A stretch of 64,000 nucleotides of DNA from Aurelia coerulea (taxonomy: Eukaryota > Cnidaria > Scyphozoa > Semaeostomeae > Ulmaridae): the NCBI GenBank assembly GCA_039566865.1, contig CM076962.1, positions 5,946,743 to 6,010,742 on the forward strand. Direction: 5' to 3'. The notes under the pieces are model-generated. The model was given only the letters and a program-made list of their open reading frames with translations, was not told where the DNA came from and did no database searches. Both the position numbers and the translations under genes were made by a program. This document shows, one piece after another, positions 45,649 to 58,683 of this stretch (positions are counted from its first letter, which is position 1; each line of letters opens with the position of its first letter).

Positions 45649-47400
45649 TTAAACCGTGTAAACAACGACTGGGTACGGTTGCGGGCGATAAGACGGTATA
45701 TAACGACGTATTGACGAAACGATATTTGAAAACACTGGAATATATGGAACTCTATGTACATCATTTACATTCGAAATCGACGACGCTTGTCCTGGTGCAT
45801 AGTAAGATAAACGGTTTGGTGGCTGTCGACTACGGACGGGACGATGATATTCTGGCATTTCTGGTGGCACTTGCTCGATTGTGTGTTCTGGCACGACAGG
45901 ATCTTGTATCTCCTGTTGTTGTACCGGCTGTTCTCCTTCTTGGCTTTCTACTTCCTCGTTCTCGTGTACGTTTGATAAATCCGATGGTGGTGTTGTATCT
46001 TCTTCTACTGACTCTGTTGGTACATCCGATATTTGTTGACGATTTGAAATCATAACAATTTCATCTTCTGAGTCACTATCAGAAGTCGCAAGGTCAGTTA
46101 CATGACGGTACAAGACCCGAGGTTCCGAACGTTTACTACGAGTGTTACGGCTACGGCGTGCTGCAATAGGTTGTCGCGGAGGAGCATCTGAATCAACTGG
46201 AAGCTCATTGCATTGAAATAAGAGATTCCTATGTAAAACTCTAACAGGACCTGTTCCATCTTTTCGTTGTACTTCGTAAACTGGCGACATATTATCCTTG
46301 CGTCGAATGACTCGGTGAATATCTTTTCCCCAATGTGATCTTAATTTACCGGGCCCTCCCCTCTCAGACAAATTTCGAACGAGCACTCGGTCGTTTGGTT
46401 GAAGATCGATGGATCGGGCTTTCAAATCGTAATGAACTTTATTCCTCTCTCCAGCAGCAGATGAACGTTGGCTTGCAATAGCATAGGCTTCTTCCATAGC
46501 TTGTTTCCATTTTTTTACATATTCGCTGTGGTTGCCTACTGGCGAATGGTGACCAATGTCGAAAATCAGGGCGATAGGCAAACGAGGGTGTCTACCAACC
46601 AGCAAATAGAAAGGTGAAAAACCAGTAGAGTCATTGCGTGTACAATTATAAACGTGAGTTACTTTATTTAGATGCTCGGGCCAACTGCTTTTATACGATT
46701 CTGGTAAAGTACGAAGCATCGACAACAATGTACGATTAAAACGTTCTACTTGTCCGTTACCTTGCGGATGATAAGGTGTTGTATGCGAATGTTTGATGTT
46801 ACAAAGTTTTTGGAGATGATCGAAAAGCTTATTCTCAAATTCTCCACCTTGGTCGTGATGAATCTTGGAAGGAAATCCAAAACGTAAGATAAAATCGTCA
46901 TACAATTTTGAAGCAGCAGTTTTAACGGATTTATTTCGCGTGGCGTACGCTTGAGCAAATCGTGTGAAATGGTCTACAATAACCAAAATATATTCATGTC
47001 CTCCTCTGCTACGTTCCAAATGTAAAAGTCGATTGACACCATTTCAAACGGTGATGTTGTAACAATTGGTTGCAAAGGAGCTCTGGCTTGAAACGTTGGA
47101 CGCTTTTGTTTTATACAGCTACACACATTTTGAATAAAATATTCAATATCTTTTTGCATCTGGGACCAAAAGAATCGTTGTCTGGCTAGATCTAAAACGC
47201 GTTCTGTCCCAAGATGACCCATTTCTTCATGAAGCTCTTTAAGCACAAGACGGTGATATTTTTTTGGCAAAACAATTTGTGAAATGGTACCTCTTTTACG
47301 CTTCAAAACACCATTAGAGATTGCAAGTTCAGGCCAATCACGCAGCAATCGTTTGACATCAGGAGATTCGTGTAAAAGGTCTTTAGATAATGGTTTATTT
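45649..47400 (-). pseudogene. Gypsy integrase
   Basis: The frame 47876-46974 ends with the integrase zinc-binding region (HRLVLKELHEEMGHLG then CSCIKQKRP). After a one-base frame change near 47030, the frame 47019-45649 carries the DDE core (VIVDHFTRFAQAYA, HHDQGGEFEN, GQVERFNRTL) and a C-terminal domain (WGKDIHRVIRRKD) with an acidic/Gln-rich tail. It would integrate the element cDNA. The frameshift makes this copy defective. It extends from RNase H without a separate start. Confidence 0.88.
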
Positions 47401-49040
47401 CCTGTTTCAAGAAAATGAATAACGCGACTTGTTACTGGATCATTTAACTGGGCTTCGATTAAATCATTTACGTTGATGGATACATCTTGTTGAGACGTTG
47501 TACTGTCAATAGCGAAAACATTTGAATCGTATGTAAGTGGTGAAACCCAAGTTGATTTACCTTTAGCTATCAGATTTACAGCACACGTTACAGCAGATCT
47601 GGTTTGAGGCAACGTTTCCTCGGTGCACGTGCTCATGTACGACTCAAAATCGGGAATTCTCGAAAGGGTATCGGCATCGCTATTAGCTTTACCTGGTCGA
47701 TACTTGATAGTAAAGTTAAAGTCGGCTAACTCATTGACCCATCGTAAACCAGTAGCATTCAGTTTCGCAGATGTTAGTACATAGGTTAATGGATTATTAT
47801 CAGTATATACAGTGAAAGATGGTGCATAATATAAATAGTCACGACATTGATCACAGATCGCCCATTTCAACGCCAAAAACTCAAGTTTTCCAGAGTGAAG
47901 ATAATAATTTCTCTCTGCTGGTGATAAAGTACGAGAACCATACGCAACAACTCTTAAAGATCCGTTCTGTCGTTAATACAAAACTGCACCGAGTCCTACT
48001 TCAGATGCATCGGTATGGAGTATGAAGGGATCTGAATAATTAGGGTGTGCGTTTATCGGAGGAGTTATCAATTGATTAATTAATGTGTCTAAAATACGTT
48101 GATGTGCTTCTTTCCAAATAACAGAACTTTTGGAGTTTAACTGGTTATTTGATTTCGAGGATCGGTTTGATGTTAGTTTGACTTTTTCAGAATTTGACAA
48201 AAGATCATATAATGGCTTTGCTATCGACGCAAAGTTCTTAATGTATCTTCTGTAGTATCCAAGGAGACCAAGCAAACGTCGAACATCACCTACGGTTTTG
48301 GGAACTGATTTCTGTAAATGCAAGATTGGTTTGATACTTTCTGGATCTAACTTGTAACCTTCGGGAGAAACAATTCTTCCTAAAAAGTTGACTTCTTGGC
48401 GAAACATGTTACATTTACGTGGTTTTAATTTCACTCCGTGTTCTCTTAAACGTCGTAATACCTTCCTCAAGTTTTCAATATGACCATCAAAAGTTTTGCT
48501 AAAGACGATGACGTCATCCAAATATGGTATACAAATTTCGTCTCGCAAATCTCCTAAACAGTTTTCCATAAATCTTTGAAATGCGCCTGGCGCGTTGCAA
48601 AGTCCAAAGGGAATTCTAGCCCATTCATATAGTCCCCAGGGAGTTATAAATGCTGTCAGAGGTTGACTCTCTTCGCTAACGAAACCTTGATGGTATGCCT
48701 TACCCTGGTCCAAAACTGAGAACCATGCATTACCACCTAAATTGTAGAGTGTTTCTTGAATTCGTGGAATGGGATGGCGGTCAGGAACTGCCTTTTGGTT
48801 TAAAGCTCGAAAATCAACACACAGTCTCAACGATTGATCCTTTTTCCGAACACACACTACAGGAGAACTACAAGGCGAATTTGATTTACGAATGAAATTT
48901 CGGTTTAATAAATCTTCGATGTAAGCTTTTACTTCAGGGTCAAGTGGTCTAGGTACTGCAACGTAATTTTTCTGAACAGGAATATTATCTGTTGAATTGA
49001 GATGCAGTTTAAGATTTGGAACTGTACCAATGTCATCATC
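47401..49040 (-). pseudogene. Gypsy reverse transcriptase and RNase H
   Basis: The open stretch downstream of a TGA at about 49042 includes the frame 48857-47973. It contains [32 protein letters not shown], catalytic YLDDVIVFS (about 48510), and the RNase H start [18 protein letters not shown] at 47972 then breaks the frame, and RNase H continues (FTVYTDNNPLTYVL, RPGKANSDADTLSR). Two nonsense codons flank an otherwise well-preserved enzyme. Confidence 0.9.
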
Positions 49041-49043
49041 ATT

Positions 49044-50099
49044 TCAAGAGAAAGAATCTCGTTCTTCGCATAATAGTTCCAGAGCAGATTGTTTTTGAAG
49101 CTCGGTAAGATCATTCAAATTGATTTGTTTGATGTAGTTTGGAATATCTTCGTTCGAAACAATATCATCCTTAACAGAATTGTTTGCACTAGTGACATGA
49201 TTTGCAACATCTTCTTTTAACTTTACATCCAAAGGTGTTACAGACTGTACTAGCTGAATTCGACCAAGAAACGTACGTTTTGGTAAAACGATATTATGTT
49301 TCGAAACGTTTTTGACTTCAAACTTTACAACGCTTGATTTTCCTGGCTTTAACGAAAGTAAGGATTCCGAAATGATTAGGCCATAAGGAAACTCTGCATT
49401 TTCTTCGGGCTCGAAAATTACTGGAATTTCAGAATCGATCGGTCCATGGTTAATTCGACACGAAATCTGGGAACATTGTCCACTTTTTATCAAACAATCT
49501 TTCTTGTTTGTTCGAACAGCACAGAGATCAGTATCAACGTTATCTTCGATGATATCGCGCAAAATATTTACATCGTCAAGGCTCACACACGGAAAAACAC
49601 ACGCTAATTCAGGACTAGTCATTCCAGATTTAACACATAATTCGATAACATTATATCCGACAAGTGGCAACGAAATTCCATCGCTTGCTACCAGAAATGG
49701 AACTAAAATCGGGTCTTGCTCGTGTTTCAATCTAAACTCTAACTCAACAAAACCTTTATATTGTATAGGCGTACCATTAGCAGCAGTTCAGTCTAATTTG
49801 CAATCAATGTGTTCTGAAATATTCCTCAGCTTCGTACCTGGAAAACGACTTCTTAGAAACTGTTCCGAAAGAATGGAAACCTGGGCACCAGTGTCCCACA
49901 ATGCTTCAACTGAAAGATTGTTCAATTGGCACTTAATTGTACATTGGTTACCAACGAGTTTTGCGATTTTAGACGATTGTTTTGGAGTTAAATGCGTAAC
50001 AAAATTTGCAGGCTTAGAATTCTTGTCGGAAATTTTTGATAAGACTTGAGCTGCATGACAGATAGCTTTATGTTGTTGCCAATGTTTCTTTTGGCACAC
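49044..50099 (-). pseudogene. Gypsy aspartic protease region
   Basis: The frame 50099-49788 has the protease motif LWDTGAQVSILSEQF. It is ended by a stop near 49786. The same polyprotein resumes at 49730 (VGYNVIELCV, FPYGLIISESLL) and ends at a TGA just before the RT part. It would process the polyprotein, but is now interrupted. Confidence 0.8.
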
Positions 50100-50206
50100 T
50101 TTATTACAATATTTTACAAGACTGCACCCACCACATTTCCAAATAGTTGAACCACTCTGTTTATTCCCGCAAAAATTACAAAATTGAGGCTTGACATCAT
50201 CACCGG

Positions 50207-51696
50207 TTACTCCGTGCCCCCCTGAAATAACCGAGGCAGGTTTCCCTGGCTAACATAATGAGGACATTGTGAACGAACGTGTCCTTGTTCACCGCATTGA
50301 AAACAATGTCGGCACTGTTGTCCCACGCCATTGGCTTTACAGTTACGGCAACCCACGGGACGACCATAACCACCGGGCCCATTGTAACGGCTTCGCCCAC
50401 GACCGCGTGCTCTGTATTGAAATCTAGGAGGCAAATTGCTCTCTGGAGGCGTGTCAACTTGGCTTTTGATAGCAGCTAATTCTGCCTTTAAATTCTGAAT
50501 TTCTGCCGAAAGTTTTTCCGTTTGATTTTCAAAATTACTACTACCTTTCTTCTGGGTTTTAAAGGTCTGAATACTCCCATTTTCTTTTTCTACGTTCACT
50601 ACCTGCGCCTTCGCTGCTTTATAGCGCTCCGTCGCATTTCCGATCTTCGCTTTTCTCTCCGCTTGCTTCGTTGCCAGCTCATTCACGCTTTTCATCAGCT
50701 CCTCATCTGTGATCTGACTTTCCTCGAAAAGGGTCGAAGATTAGTGACCAAATTTTTATCACGCAGGCCAGACTCGAAAGCTTTCAAAAAGGATTTTTCA
50801 ACCAGTTGGGAACTGTATTCTGACTCGGCATGCTCTTCTCGAGAAGCGAAAGATACTTTATTTCGTGCATCTAAAAGTCGCAGCAAAAACTGTTGTGCTG
50901 TTTCCTTCGGCTCTTGGTCGTCGTGACCATGGCTTGGAAAAGATCCGAGGCTGTCTTTTCTTGGAAAAAGACGCGCAAAATTGATCGAAGTTTCTCAAGT
51001 GAACGTTGCGGGAGCGTTAAAATGTAATTTCTTAAGCTACTGTGCGGCGAAATAGATTTTATGATTGCATCAGATACTTCATTTTCAGAATACCCTTTTT
51101 CGATAGCTGAGTCGATTTGATGGATTAACGAAACATAGGTTAGTTTATCATGTTGCCCTGGCTCACCAATTTGACCGTCAATTCTAAATTCTCTACGTAA
51201 AATACTAGAGGCTTCTGGCGGAGCTTCATTCAATTTCGTAAAATTTGGAGAAACCGTAAGTTTTTTGGCAATCTCGACATGTTCAGATGGACTCATCTCC
51301 GAAAGTTTTTCCTTTGCTTCTCGCAATTGCTCCAGAATGGTTTCTCTTGCATCTTCTGATTCTGACTGCAATTTTTGTAAATCACGGAGTTGCCCTTCAA
51401 GACCCGAAATTGTTATTTGAGAATTAACTTCTTCTGCTGACTTTTCTAACGGACTTTTCTAATCCTTTAAGTTTTGAAATGACATCACGCAGGAAAATAT
51501 CTAAGTCAAGATCTTCCTTTGGATCAAACACAACTTTTTCAACAACATTTCTGATTATTCTCACTAGCTGTGATCTACTGTTACTTTCAACTGACTCTTC
51601 TATCTTAAGATAACCAGAAACTTCTAACAAATTTTCAACAGTTTGTTGACAAAGGAGTGACTCTAGTTCCAACTGCAAATCTTCGATTTCAGACAT
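50207..51696 (-). pseudogene. Gypsy gag
   Basis: Four minus-strand frames cover a gag-like protein from ATG 51696 (MSEIEDLQLELESLL). The capsid-like part is at 51190-50890 (GQIGEPGQHDKLTYVSL). A coiled region follows (50690-50500). A CCHC zinc knuckle lies at about 50300 (CFQCGEQGHVRSQCPHY), preceded by a second Cys cluster (CRNCKANGVGQQC). Stops and frameshifts near 51420, 50875 and 50700 break it. Gag would package the element RNA. Confidence 0.82.
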
Positions 51697-52049
51697 ATTT
51701 CAGTAATTTTAGGCCATAAAACAAACGAAAAGTTTCAGAATATTACCTCTCTCTCCGCTCATCAGAAAAAAAATTATCGCAACAGCAAAATCAACGCCAA
51801 AATCAACATCAAAAAGGCAAAAGATCACCGCTCAACAACAACAAACAAGAAATACAACAGGAAACTTCCACTTAGCTTTGAGGGGTACGGCTGGCACACC
51901 CTCGATCTTGGTACGTGGCGGCGGCAAAACTGAGCAGCAAAACGGCATGGCGGCGGCGGCGGCAGGGTGGGGGTAATCTAAGGTAGGGTGGAGGTGTTTT
52001 TTTTGTTTTTCAGTAATTAATTTTGAGTGGGCAGGAAGTATTTCTAGCT
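51697..52049. other. Region upstream of the Gypsy gag
   Basis: AT-rich then GCC-rich sequence (CGGCGGCGG repeats at 51948-51962). No LTR or primer-binding site is recognised, so the element seems to lack its 5' terminus here. Confidence 0.45.
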
Positions 52050-52250
52050 ACTTAAAGCTAATTGAAGCCCACTGTGCATGCCGCATCCAGGCACGGGACC
52101 CTTAGTTTAACGTCCCTTCCGAAGGACGGCGATGTGAGTTGCGAAGCCAAGCCTCCGAGGTCACCCATCCAGAGTTTGACCTCACTCGACCGAGCTTAAC
52201 TTCAGTCTCCTGACGGAAACTGATTAAGCCGCTCGGCCACTCACCCCAAT
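52050..52250 (-). mobile_element. SINE with combined tRNA-like and 5S-like promoter boxes
   Basis: Read on the minus strand, a tRNA-type A box (TGGCCGAGCGG, 52239-52229) is followed by GAAGTTAAGCTCGG (52203-52190) and TGGATGGGTGACC (52171-52159). The latter two match the internal control region of 5S rRNA genes, with a start-to-start distance of 32 bp, near the 29 bp of 5S. A conserved-looking body (GTCCCGTGCCTGGATGC) follows. It is too divergent for a 5S gene. Confidence 0.65.
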
Positions 52251-52543
52251 GTGGGTCTACTGGGTAAAGTGGGTCTACTGAGCTTTTGCTGGAAATATCC
52301 TTCCTCTTTAAATGGAAGAAAGGTTGGCTATTTTTCTTTTCATGTCTACATAATAAACCGCCTTTTTACATAAAACAGTCGTCTTAGATGTATCTCCACT
52401 CGTTTTACAAAAATTACTTTACTGAACGGCCTACTGTACAAGAACCTCAAAGCCCAGAAAACTTTCTCCTGCCACTGTTGTTTTGCTTTCCTGGTCCATT
52501 TAATGGCCATGAGGTGAGAGTTTGGTCTTTTACAAATGAAATA

Positions 52544-52951
52544 CAGTAAAAACCTGCACATAAGAACCTTCATTTATTAAGAACCTACAGCCTGAAATGA
52601 TATATTTTGGACCCATTGGATAAGAACTATTTTAGCCTGATATCATAACTAGGTTCTTAATAAAGGGTTTCATTCATTCATTCAATGGGAAATAAATACA
52701 ATCTGATGCCAATCAACCTCTTTCGTGAACTCTAAAACATTACTTACATAACTGTGACAGGCAGGACCTACAGGGTAAGCTTTCGTTGAAATGGATAGGG
52801 CCAAGAGTGTACATATGTTTGGCTAAGGTTTAGATTCACACATGTCCCTCTGTTAAGGAACTACACCCTGAATACTGGATGTGTCTCATTGCATAATAGC
52901 CTAAATAGGCTGAGTTAAAAATCTTAGGTTATTATGTGCGGGTTTTTACTG
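52544..52951. mobile_element. MITE of the CAGTAARAACC family
   Basis: The ends CAGTAAAAACCTGCACATAA and the inverted right end agree at 24 of 26 positions. TA precedes the left end; the right flank reads TG, probably mutated. Related to 18493-18944. The interior holds a short CATT repeat. Confidence 0.8.
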
Positions 52952-53412
52952 TGACGTTTATTTGGAAGTCATTGAAGCTATTGCTCTTTTGATGTTTATT
53001 TTTTTACCAGGTGGGGTAATGTGGGCCTACTGAGGATTCAGCCATAATGCAAAGCCTTGAATTGCTTAAAATTTTCGCACTAATATTCATCTTGCCACGT
53101 TGTTTTCTGTCTAAAATGCGAAAACGGGTTTCCTATTACAGCAGTTGCTGTCTTGTTACCAGAGTAAATTGGATAAAACTTACTACTGTACAAACATATC
53201 AATTTGACTGTTACTATCAAATTCGATAACTGACTTGCAAGTCGCAACTATGGTGGATCACAGCATAATGATCGTAGTTTTATTTTCGTTGCTGGAACGG
53301 CATTGCTTGTGACAAAAGGCAAATATTGTGATTTTATTGAACAGAGAATAGTTGGGAAATGTCATTCCATTAATTTTTTTTAACATTTATCCTTTCATAT
53401 TCCAATATTGTA
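52952..53412. other. Noncoding intron DNA with a dispersed repeat
   Basis: 53240-53380 resembles the sequence at the left edge of the 126-bp satellite (38261-38400). No gene. The phrase GTGGGCCTACTGAG near 53020 recalls GTGGGTCTACTGAG at 52268. Confidence 0.5.
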
Positions 53413-54018
53413 CCGGGTGACCCAGAAAAAAGTGACCTAACGCAATCTGTTACAGAAAATAAAATAAGTGGCCGATTGAAATGCTTCAAACGTTGTTCTG
53501 TCATTAAAAGACTAGCCTATGCTATGAGCATTTTTCGCAATTTTTTTCGGCACGGTAAATTTCCAAAATTAAGGATTTCGAGGAAAGGGGGCATGCTTAA
53601 AATCATCAAAAAGTCGTCAAAAACAGAGGATCGATTTACAGCCATTTCAAATCTTCAAAGCCACGAGGAGCGTGTTTCATTTCATCCTTGGAATAAGCAG
53701 TCTTCAGAGCAAGTTTATAGTCACTAGGTACTTAAAGATATTCTCAGGCAAAATGAAACTCGCTCCTCGTTGTTTTGAAGATCTGAAATGGCTTTAAATC
53801 GATCCCCTGTTTTTGACAAATTTCTGAGGAGTTCAAGCCTGCCCTTTTCCTCAAATCCTTTATTCGGGAACTCTACCGTGCCCAAAAAATTTGCGAAAAA
53901 TACTCATAATGTAGGCTAGTCTTTTAGCGACAGAACAACGTTTGAAATATTTCCATCGGCCACTTACTTTTTTTCCTATAACAGATTGCATTGGGTCACT
54001 TTTTTCTGGGTCACCCGG
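53413..54018. mobile_element. Mariner-like foldback MITE
   Basis: The ends CCGGGTGACCCAGAAAAAAG and their inverse are flanked by TA (53411-53412, 54019-54020). The arms extend more than 200 bp with high agreement (for example CGTTGTTCTGTC near 53492 against GACAGAACAACG near 53930). The 606-bp element folds almost end to end. Confidence 0.88.
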
Positions 54019-54020
54019 TA

Positions 54021-54629
54021 CAAGTTTTGAAAATAGACCCACTTTTCCCGCTCGTCGGAAAAAGTGGGCCTATTTTAGTTGCCAAAAGAGAAAATCTTTT
54101 GAAAATATTTAACTACCTTTGTCAGAGCTAAGATTTTTTGCCAAGAAGCACTGAATGTCAATTAACGAAACTTTTGAAATTGTTTGCATTTTATTGTCAT
54201 TTTACCATGAGCGATAGGACACCAAGTGTGTGAAAGTTTTATTGGTAGCGAGCCACCTTAACCAATTGTTCTTTGTGTGTTTTTACCTATTTCTACTTGG
54301 TAGTGAGCCACCTTATCGTTGTTTCGTCATTTTGAAATTTTCGGTAGTGAGCCACCTTAAGTGAAGATCCACCTTAACCTTAAAACCTTCATGCAGACCT
54401 TCCTAAACACTATATATTGTGAAGTCACATGAAATATTGAGTACAGAATGGTATGAGGGCACAAGCGATCATCTTGGAGAATGCTTCGCAACAAGGCAGC
54501 TCGAAAAAGTATATACATATCTGCAAATTCAAAGCCATTTCCAAACCCTGTAATTTGTCTCAAAATAATCTGGTTGAAGTGAAACTCTCAAGAACTACTC
54601 CTCATATAATTGATTCGAAAACAACTTAC
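54021..54629. other. Noncoding intron DNA with short repeats
   Basis: The phrase GTAG(C/T)GAGCCACCTTA occurs three times (about 54245, 54301, 54346). A small hairpin lies at 54025-54070 (GACCCACTTTTCCC / GGAAAAAGTGGGCC). No gene is recognised. Confidence 0.5.
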
Positions 54630-54776
54630 TGAAACAAGACATGATCTTGCATCTTCAAATTTCATCCTCTCATCTGGATTTTCGTGCCAGCAACGTTTCA
54701 TAACAAGAGAATAAATTTTTGACGGGCAGTATTCAGGCTCTTGCAATCTTTCATTTTTCTTTAATTTCTCAATAAC
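54630..54776 (-). CDS. TNK2/ACK1-like kinase, C-lobe exon
   Basis: The 147-nt exon has acceptor ccatctag and donor TCA|gtaagt, phase 0 at both ends. It encodes 49 residues with the tyrosine-kinase C-lobe pattern RLQEPEYCPSKIYSLVMKRC followed by WHENPDERMKF. The CW...P..R(M/P).F pattern is kinase subdomain XI. It forms part of the catalytic domain's helical lobe. Confidence 0.9.
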
Positions 54777-55106
54777 CTAGATGGAATATCAACAATTAAT
54801 ATCATACAAGCTGGTTAACAGTAGCAAATAAGTGTTTGTCAAAAAAGGGCACTTTACTGACAACATTTACTCTCTTATTTGTTGATAATTGATAATTGCT
54901 GATTTGCGCTTAAGGATATTGAGTAGTTCTGGTGCCTAAAGAATCTTCTGGGGGAATAAAATCCCGTTGAATCTGCCGGCTGACGTTTCATACTCTGATC
55001 AAGAAGGGTGCCAAAAACTTGTATCAAAACGTTCTATTCACAATGCTATTTCCTGATACGGTAAACGGAGCAATTGTCGTCCTGTTAGTCCTGTTAATAC
55101 GTGTTA
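54777..55106. other. Noncoding intron DNA
   Basis: Nothing recognised. Confidence 0.4.
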
Positions 55107-56330
55107 TAACATACTGGGTGACCAAAGAAAAACTTCACCGGCTAGATCGCACATAGTTTCCCGAAAGCAAATGATATGAATACAAACACGGTATCTGTTG
55201 ACAAAACGAAAACGAGGTCAAAGAGACTCAGGAGACCCCCAGAACGGTATTTCCCTTGAAGTAGTTAGTCGGCCTTTTCAGTCGTTTAATGCATTTCCCT
55301 TGTGTGTTGGCAGTGTGCGTCCTATTCGGTTCCCTTAGGAGCTATATGAAACCACAGCGAGAAGAGTTAGAGGGAAGTTTTTATTTTGTTGATGAGAGAA
55401 CAAGACGCAAGAGAGTTCCGACAGAGAACGCGTTCAGCTAGTGACGTTTCAGAGATAGGCCTAGTCTCAAGTCTTATGACAAGAGTGACCAAAGCGCAAG
55501 TCGATGACGGCATGTTGGTGAGCGTATTTTTTCCTAATTCTTCATTGGTGACCCACAGTGAAAGGGAACTGAGAAACTTTGAACAGCACTGAATTGACTT
55601 GAATTTGTTGTGTTGATCTTTTGATCTTATGCTTTCATATAGATAATTGCATTTTAAGGAAACGATACAAATTTTGTTTTAATGTGTTCATGGGCCGCAC
55701 GACAAAAACAAAAGTAGCTGCTCTCCAACGCCTTCAAGACCGGGCGTATTCGATAATTGCAAACGCAAGAATAAAAGATGGCTGGTCGGCATCCTGGTTA
55801 AACGTAGAAAATCTTTTCCTTTACGATAGGAATGTCATGACTTACAAGATTATGAACAGACTATGCCCTGAAAACCTCTGGGATAAATACAAGCCAAGGT
55901 CTTTTCACTCGACCTACAATACGAGGCACTGTAAGGATATCCAGATCCCTAGATATAGGACTGAATTTGCAAAAAACGGCTTTCATTACGCAGCCCTCAA
56001 GTCATGGAATGATACACCAGCCGAAATTCGCGAATTACCGACACTTGATCGTTTTAAAAAACAACTTAAAACGCATCTAAAGAGCTAGACTCTCAAGCCA
56101 AACACAACTCCCTGGAAGAATAGCAAGGATTAAGTTTATAGGGCTTTAGGTTTTTATTCATAAGGTTTCATCATTGTAAATAGATGTTATATATTTTAAT
56201 TTGGTGAAGGGTTAATTTGTGTATAAATAATATTAAATGAATGAAATGAAATGAAAAAATGAAAATCTACTACAGTATCTGCATATAGTCGAAAGTTTTA
56301 GCTATCTTTTCAGATGTTGCTTGGTCAGCT
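55107..56330. mobile_element. Mariner-like MITE interrupted by a retroelement
   Basis: The left part (CTGGGTGACCAAAGAAAAAC, then GAAAGCAAATGATATGAATACA) and the right part after 56281 (ATCTTTTCAGATGTTGCTTGG) match the MITE remnant at 42.9-43.1 kb, where the two parts are contiguous. The right terminus is not located. Confidence 0.6.
55198..56271 (+). mobile_element. Non-LTR retroelement insertion, truncated
   Basis: It is flanked by ACGGTATCTG (55188-55197) and ACAGTATCTG (56272-56281), a target duplication with one mismatch. The frame 55621-56088 encodes a non-LTR polymerase C-terminal region (LQRLQDRAYSIIANA, TYKIMNRLCPENLW, SWNDTPAEIREL) and ends in a normal stop. The 3' end has ATGAAATGAAATG repeats. 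The front portion (55200-55600) carries an ORF (RTRSASDVSEIGLVSS) that I do not recognise. Confidence 0.7.
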
Positions 56331-57649
<1,319 letters not shown>

Positions 57650-58545
57650 TTAAAATCATAAAATCTATTGTGTTTACCTTAAGATGTAGTTCTTGGAGCG
57701 TAAATACTTAGAGCATCAAATGCATCGATGCATACCGGAAATTGATGCTTCCTGGAATTCTTTTGGCTCTGGGACATCGATTTTCGGATTCAGCACCTCA
57801 AATATAGCATTTACGCTTTAAAAGCTGCATCTTTTGATAAATGTAGTAAATGTTGTTATATCTACACCATTATAGCACCCAAAGGCATCGATGCATACCG
57901 GAAATTGATGCTTCCAGGAATATTTTGGCTCTGGAACATTGTTTTTCGGATTCAGCACCTCAAATATAGCATTTACGCGTTTAAAGCTGCATCTTTTGAT
58001 AAATGTAGTAAATTTTGTGATATTTACACCATTATAGCATCCAAAGGCATTGATGCATGCCGAAAATCGATGCTTCCTGGAATTTTTTGGCTCTGGAACA
58101 TTGTTTTTCGGATTCAGCACCTCATATATAGCATTTACGCTTTCTAAATTACGTTATAAGGTAAACATAGAAGAATTTTATAATTTTAATACTATTATAT
58201 GGCATGAAAGGCATCGAAACATGCCGGAAATTGATGCTTCCTGGAATTATTGGCTCTGGAACATTGTTTCTCGGATTCTGCACCTCAAATATAGCAATTA
58301 CGCTCTCTAAATTACGTTATAAGGTAAACATAGAAGATTTTTATAATTTCAATACTATTATATGGCATCAAAGGCATCGAAACATGCCAGAAATTGATGC
58401 TTCCTGGAATTTTTTGGCTCTGGAACATTGTTTTTCTGATTCAGCACCCCAAATATGGAATTTACGCTCTCTAAACTACGTTATAAGGTAAACAAAGAAT
58501 ATTTTTATGATTTTGATACTATTATGGCATCAAAGGCATCACCCG
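57650..58545. repeat. ~165-bp tandem repeat, about 5.5 copies
   Basis: Units carry GAAATTGATGCTTCCTGGAA, TTTTGGCTCTGGAACATTG and CGGATTCAGCACCTC. Spacing between corresponding points is 163-165 bp (57737, 57900, 58061, 58225, 58391). Copies are moderately diverged. The same unit reappears at 62285-62680. Confidence 0.88.
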
Positions 58546-58683
58546 AGCAGCGCGCATTGCATCATGGGACTTATAGTTAAAAATCCGATCTCGTGTTGTG
58601 ATTTGTATGGAGTTCTAAGGAAGTGTGCAGAAAATAAATGGTTTAACGTGATAAATATTGAAGAAAAAAATGGAAAGATCTAC

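Noticed and set aside
45636..46055. Plus-strand ORF opposite the Gypsy integrase tail
   Set aside because: Antisense shadow of the acidic C-terminal tail of the integrase frame.
52155..52240. 5S rRNA gene
   Set aside because: Only two internal-control segments match; the rest of the 5S sequence is absent and a tRNA-like A box precedes it.
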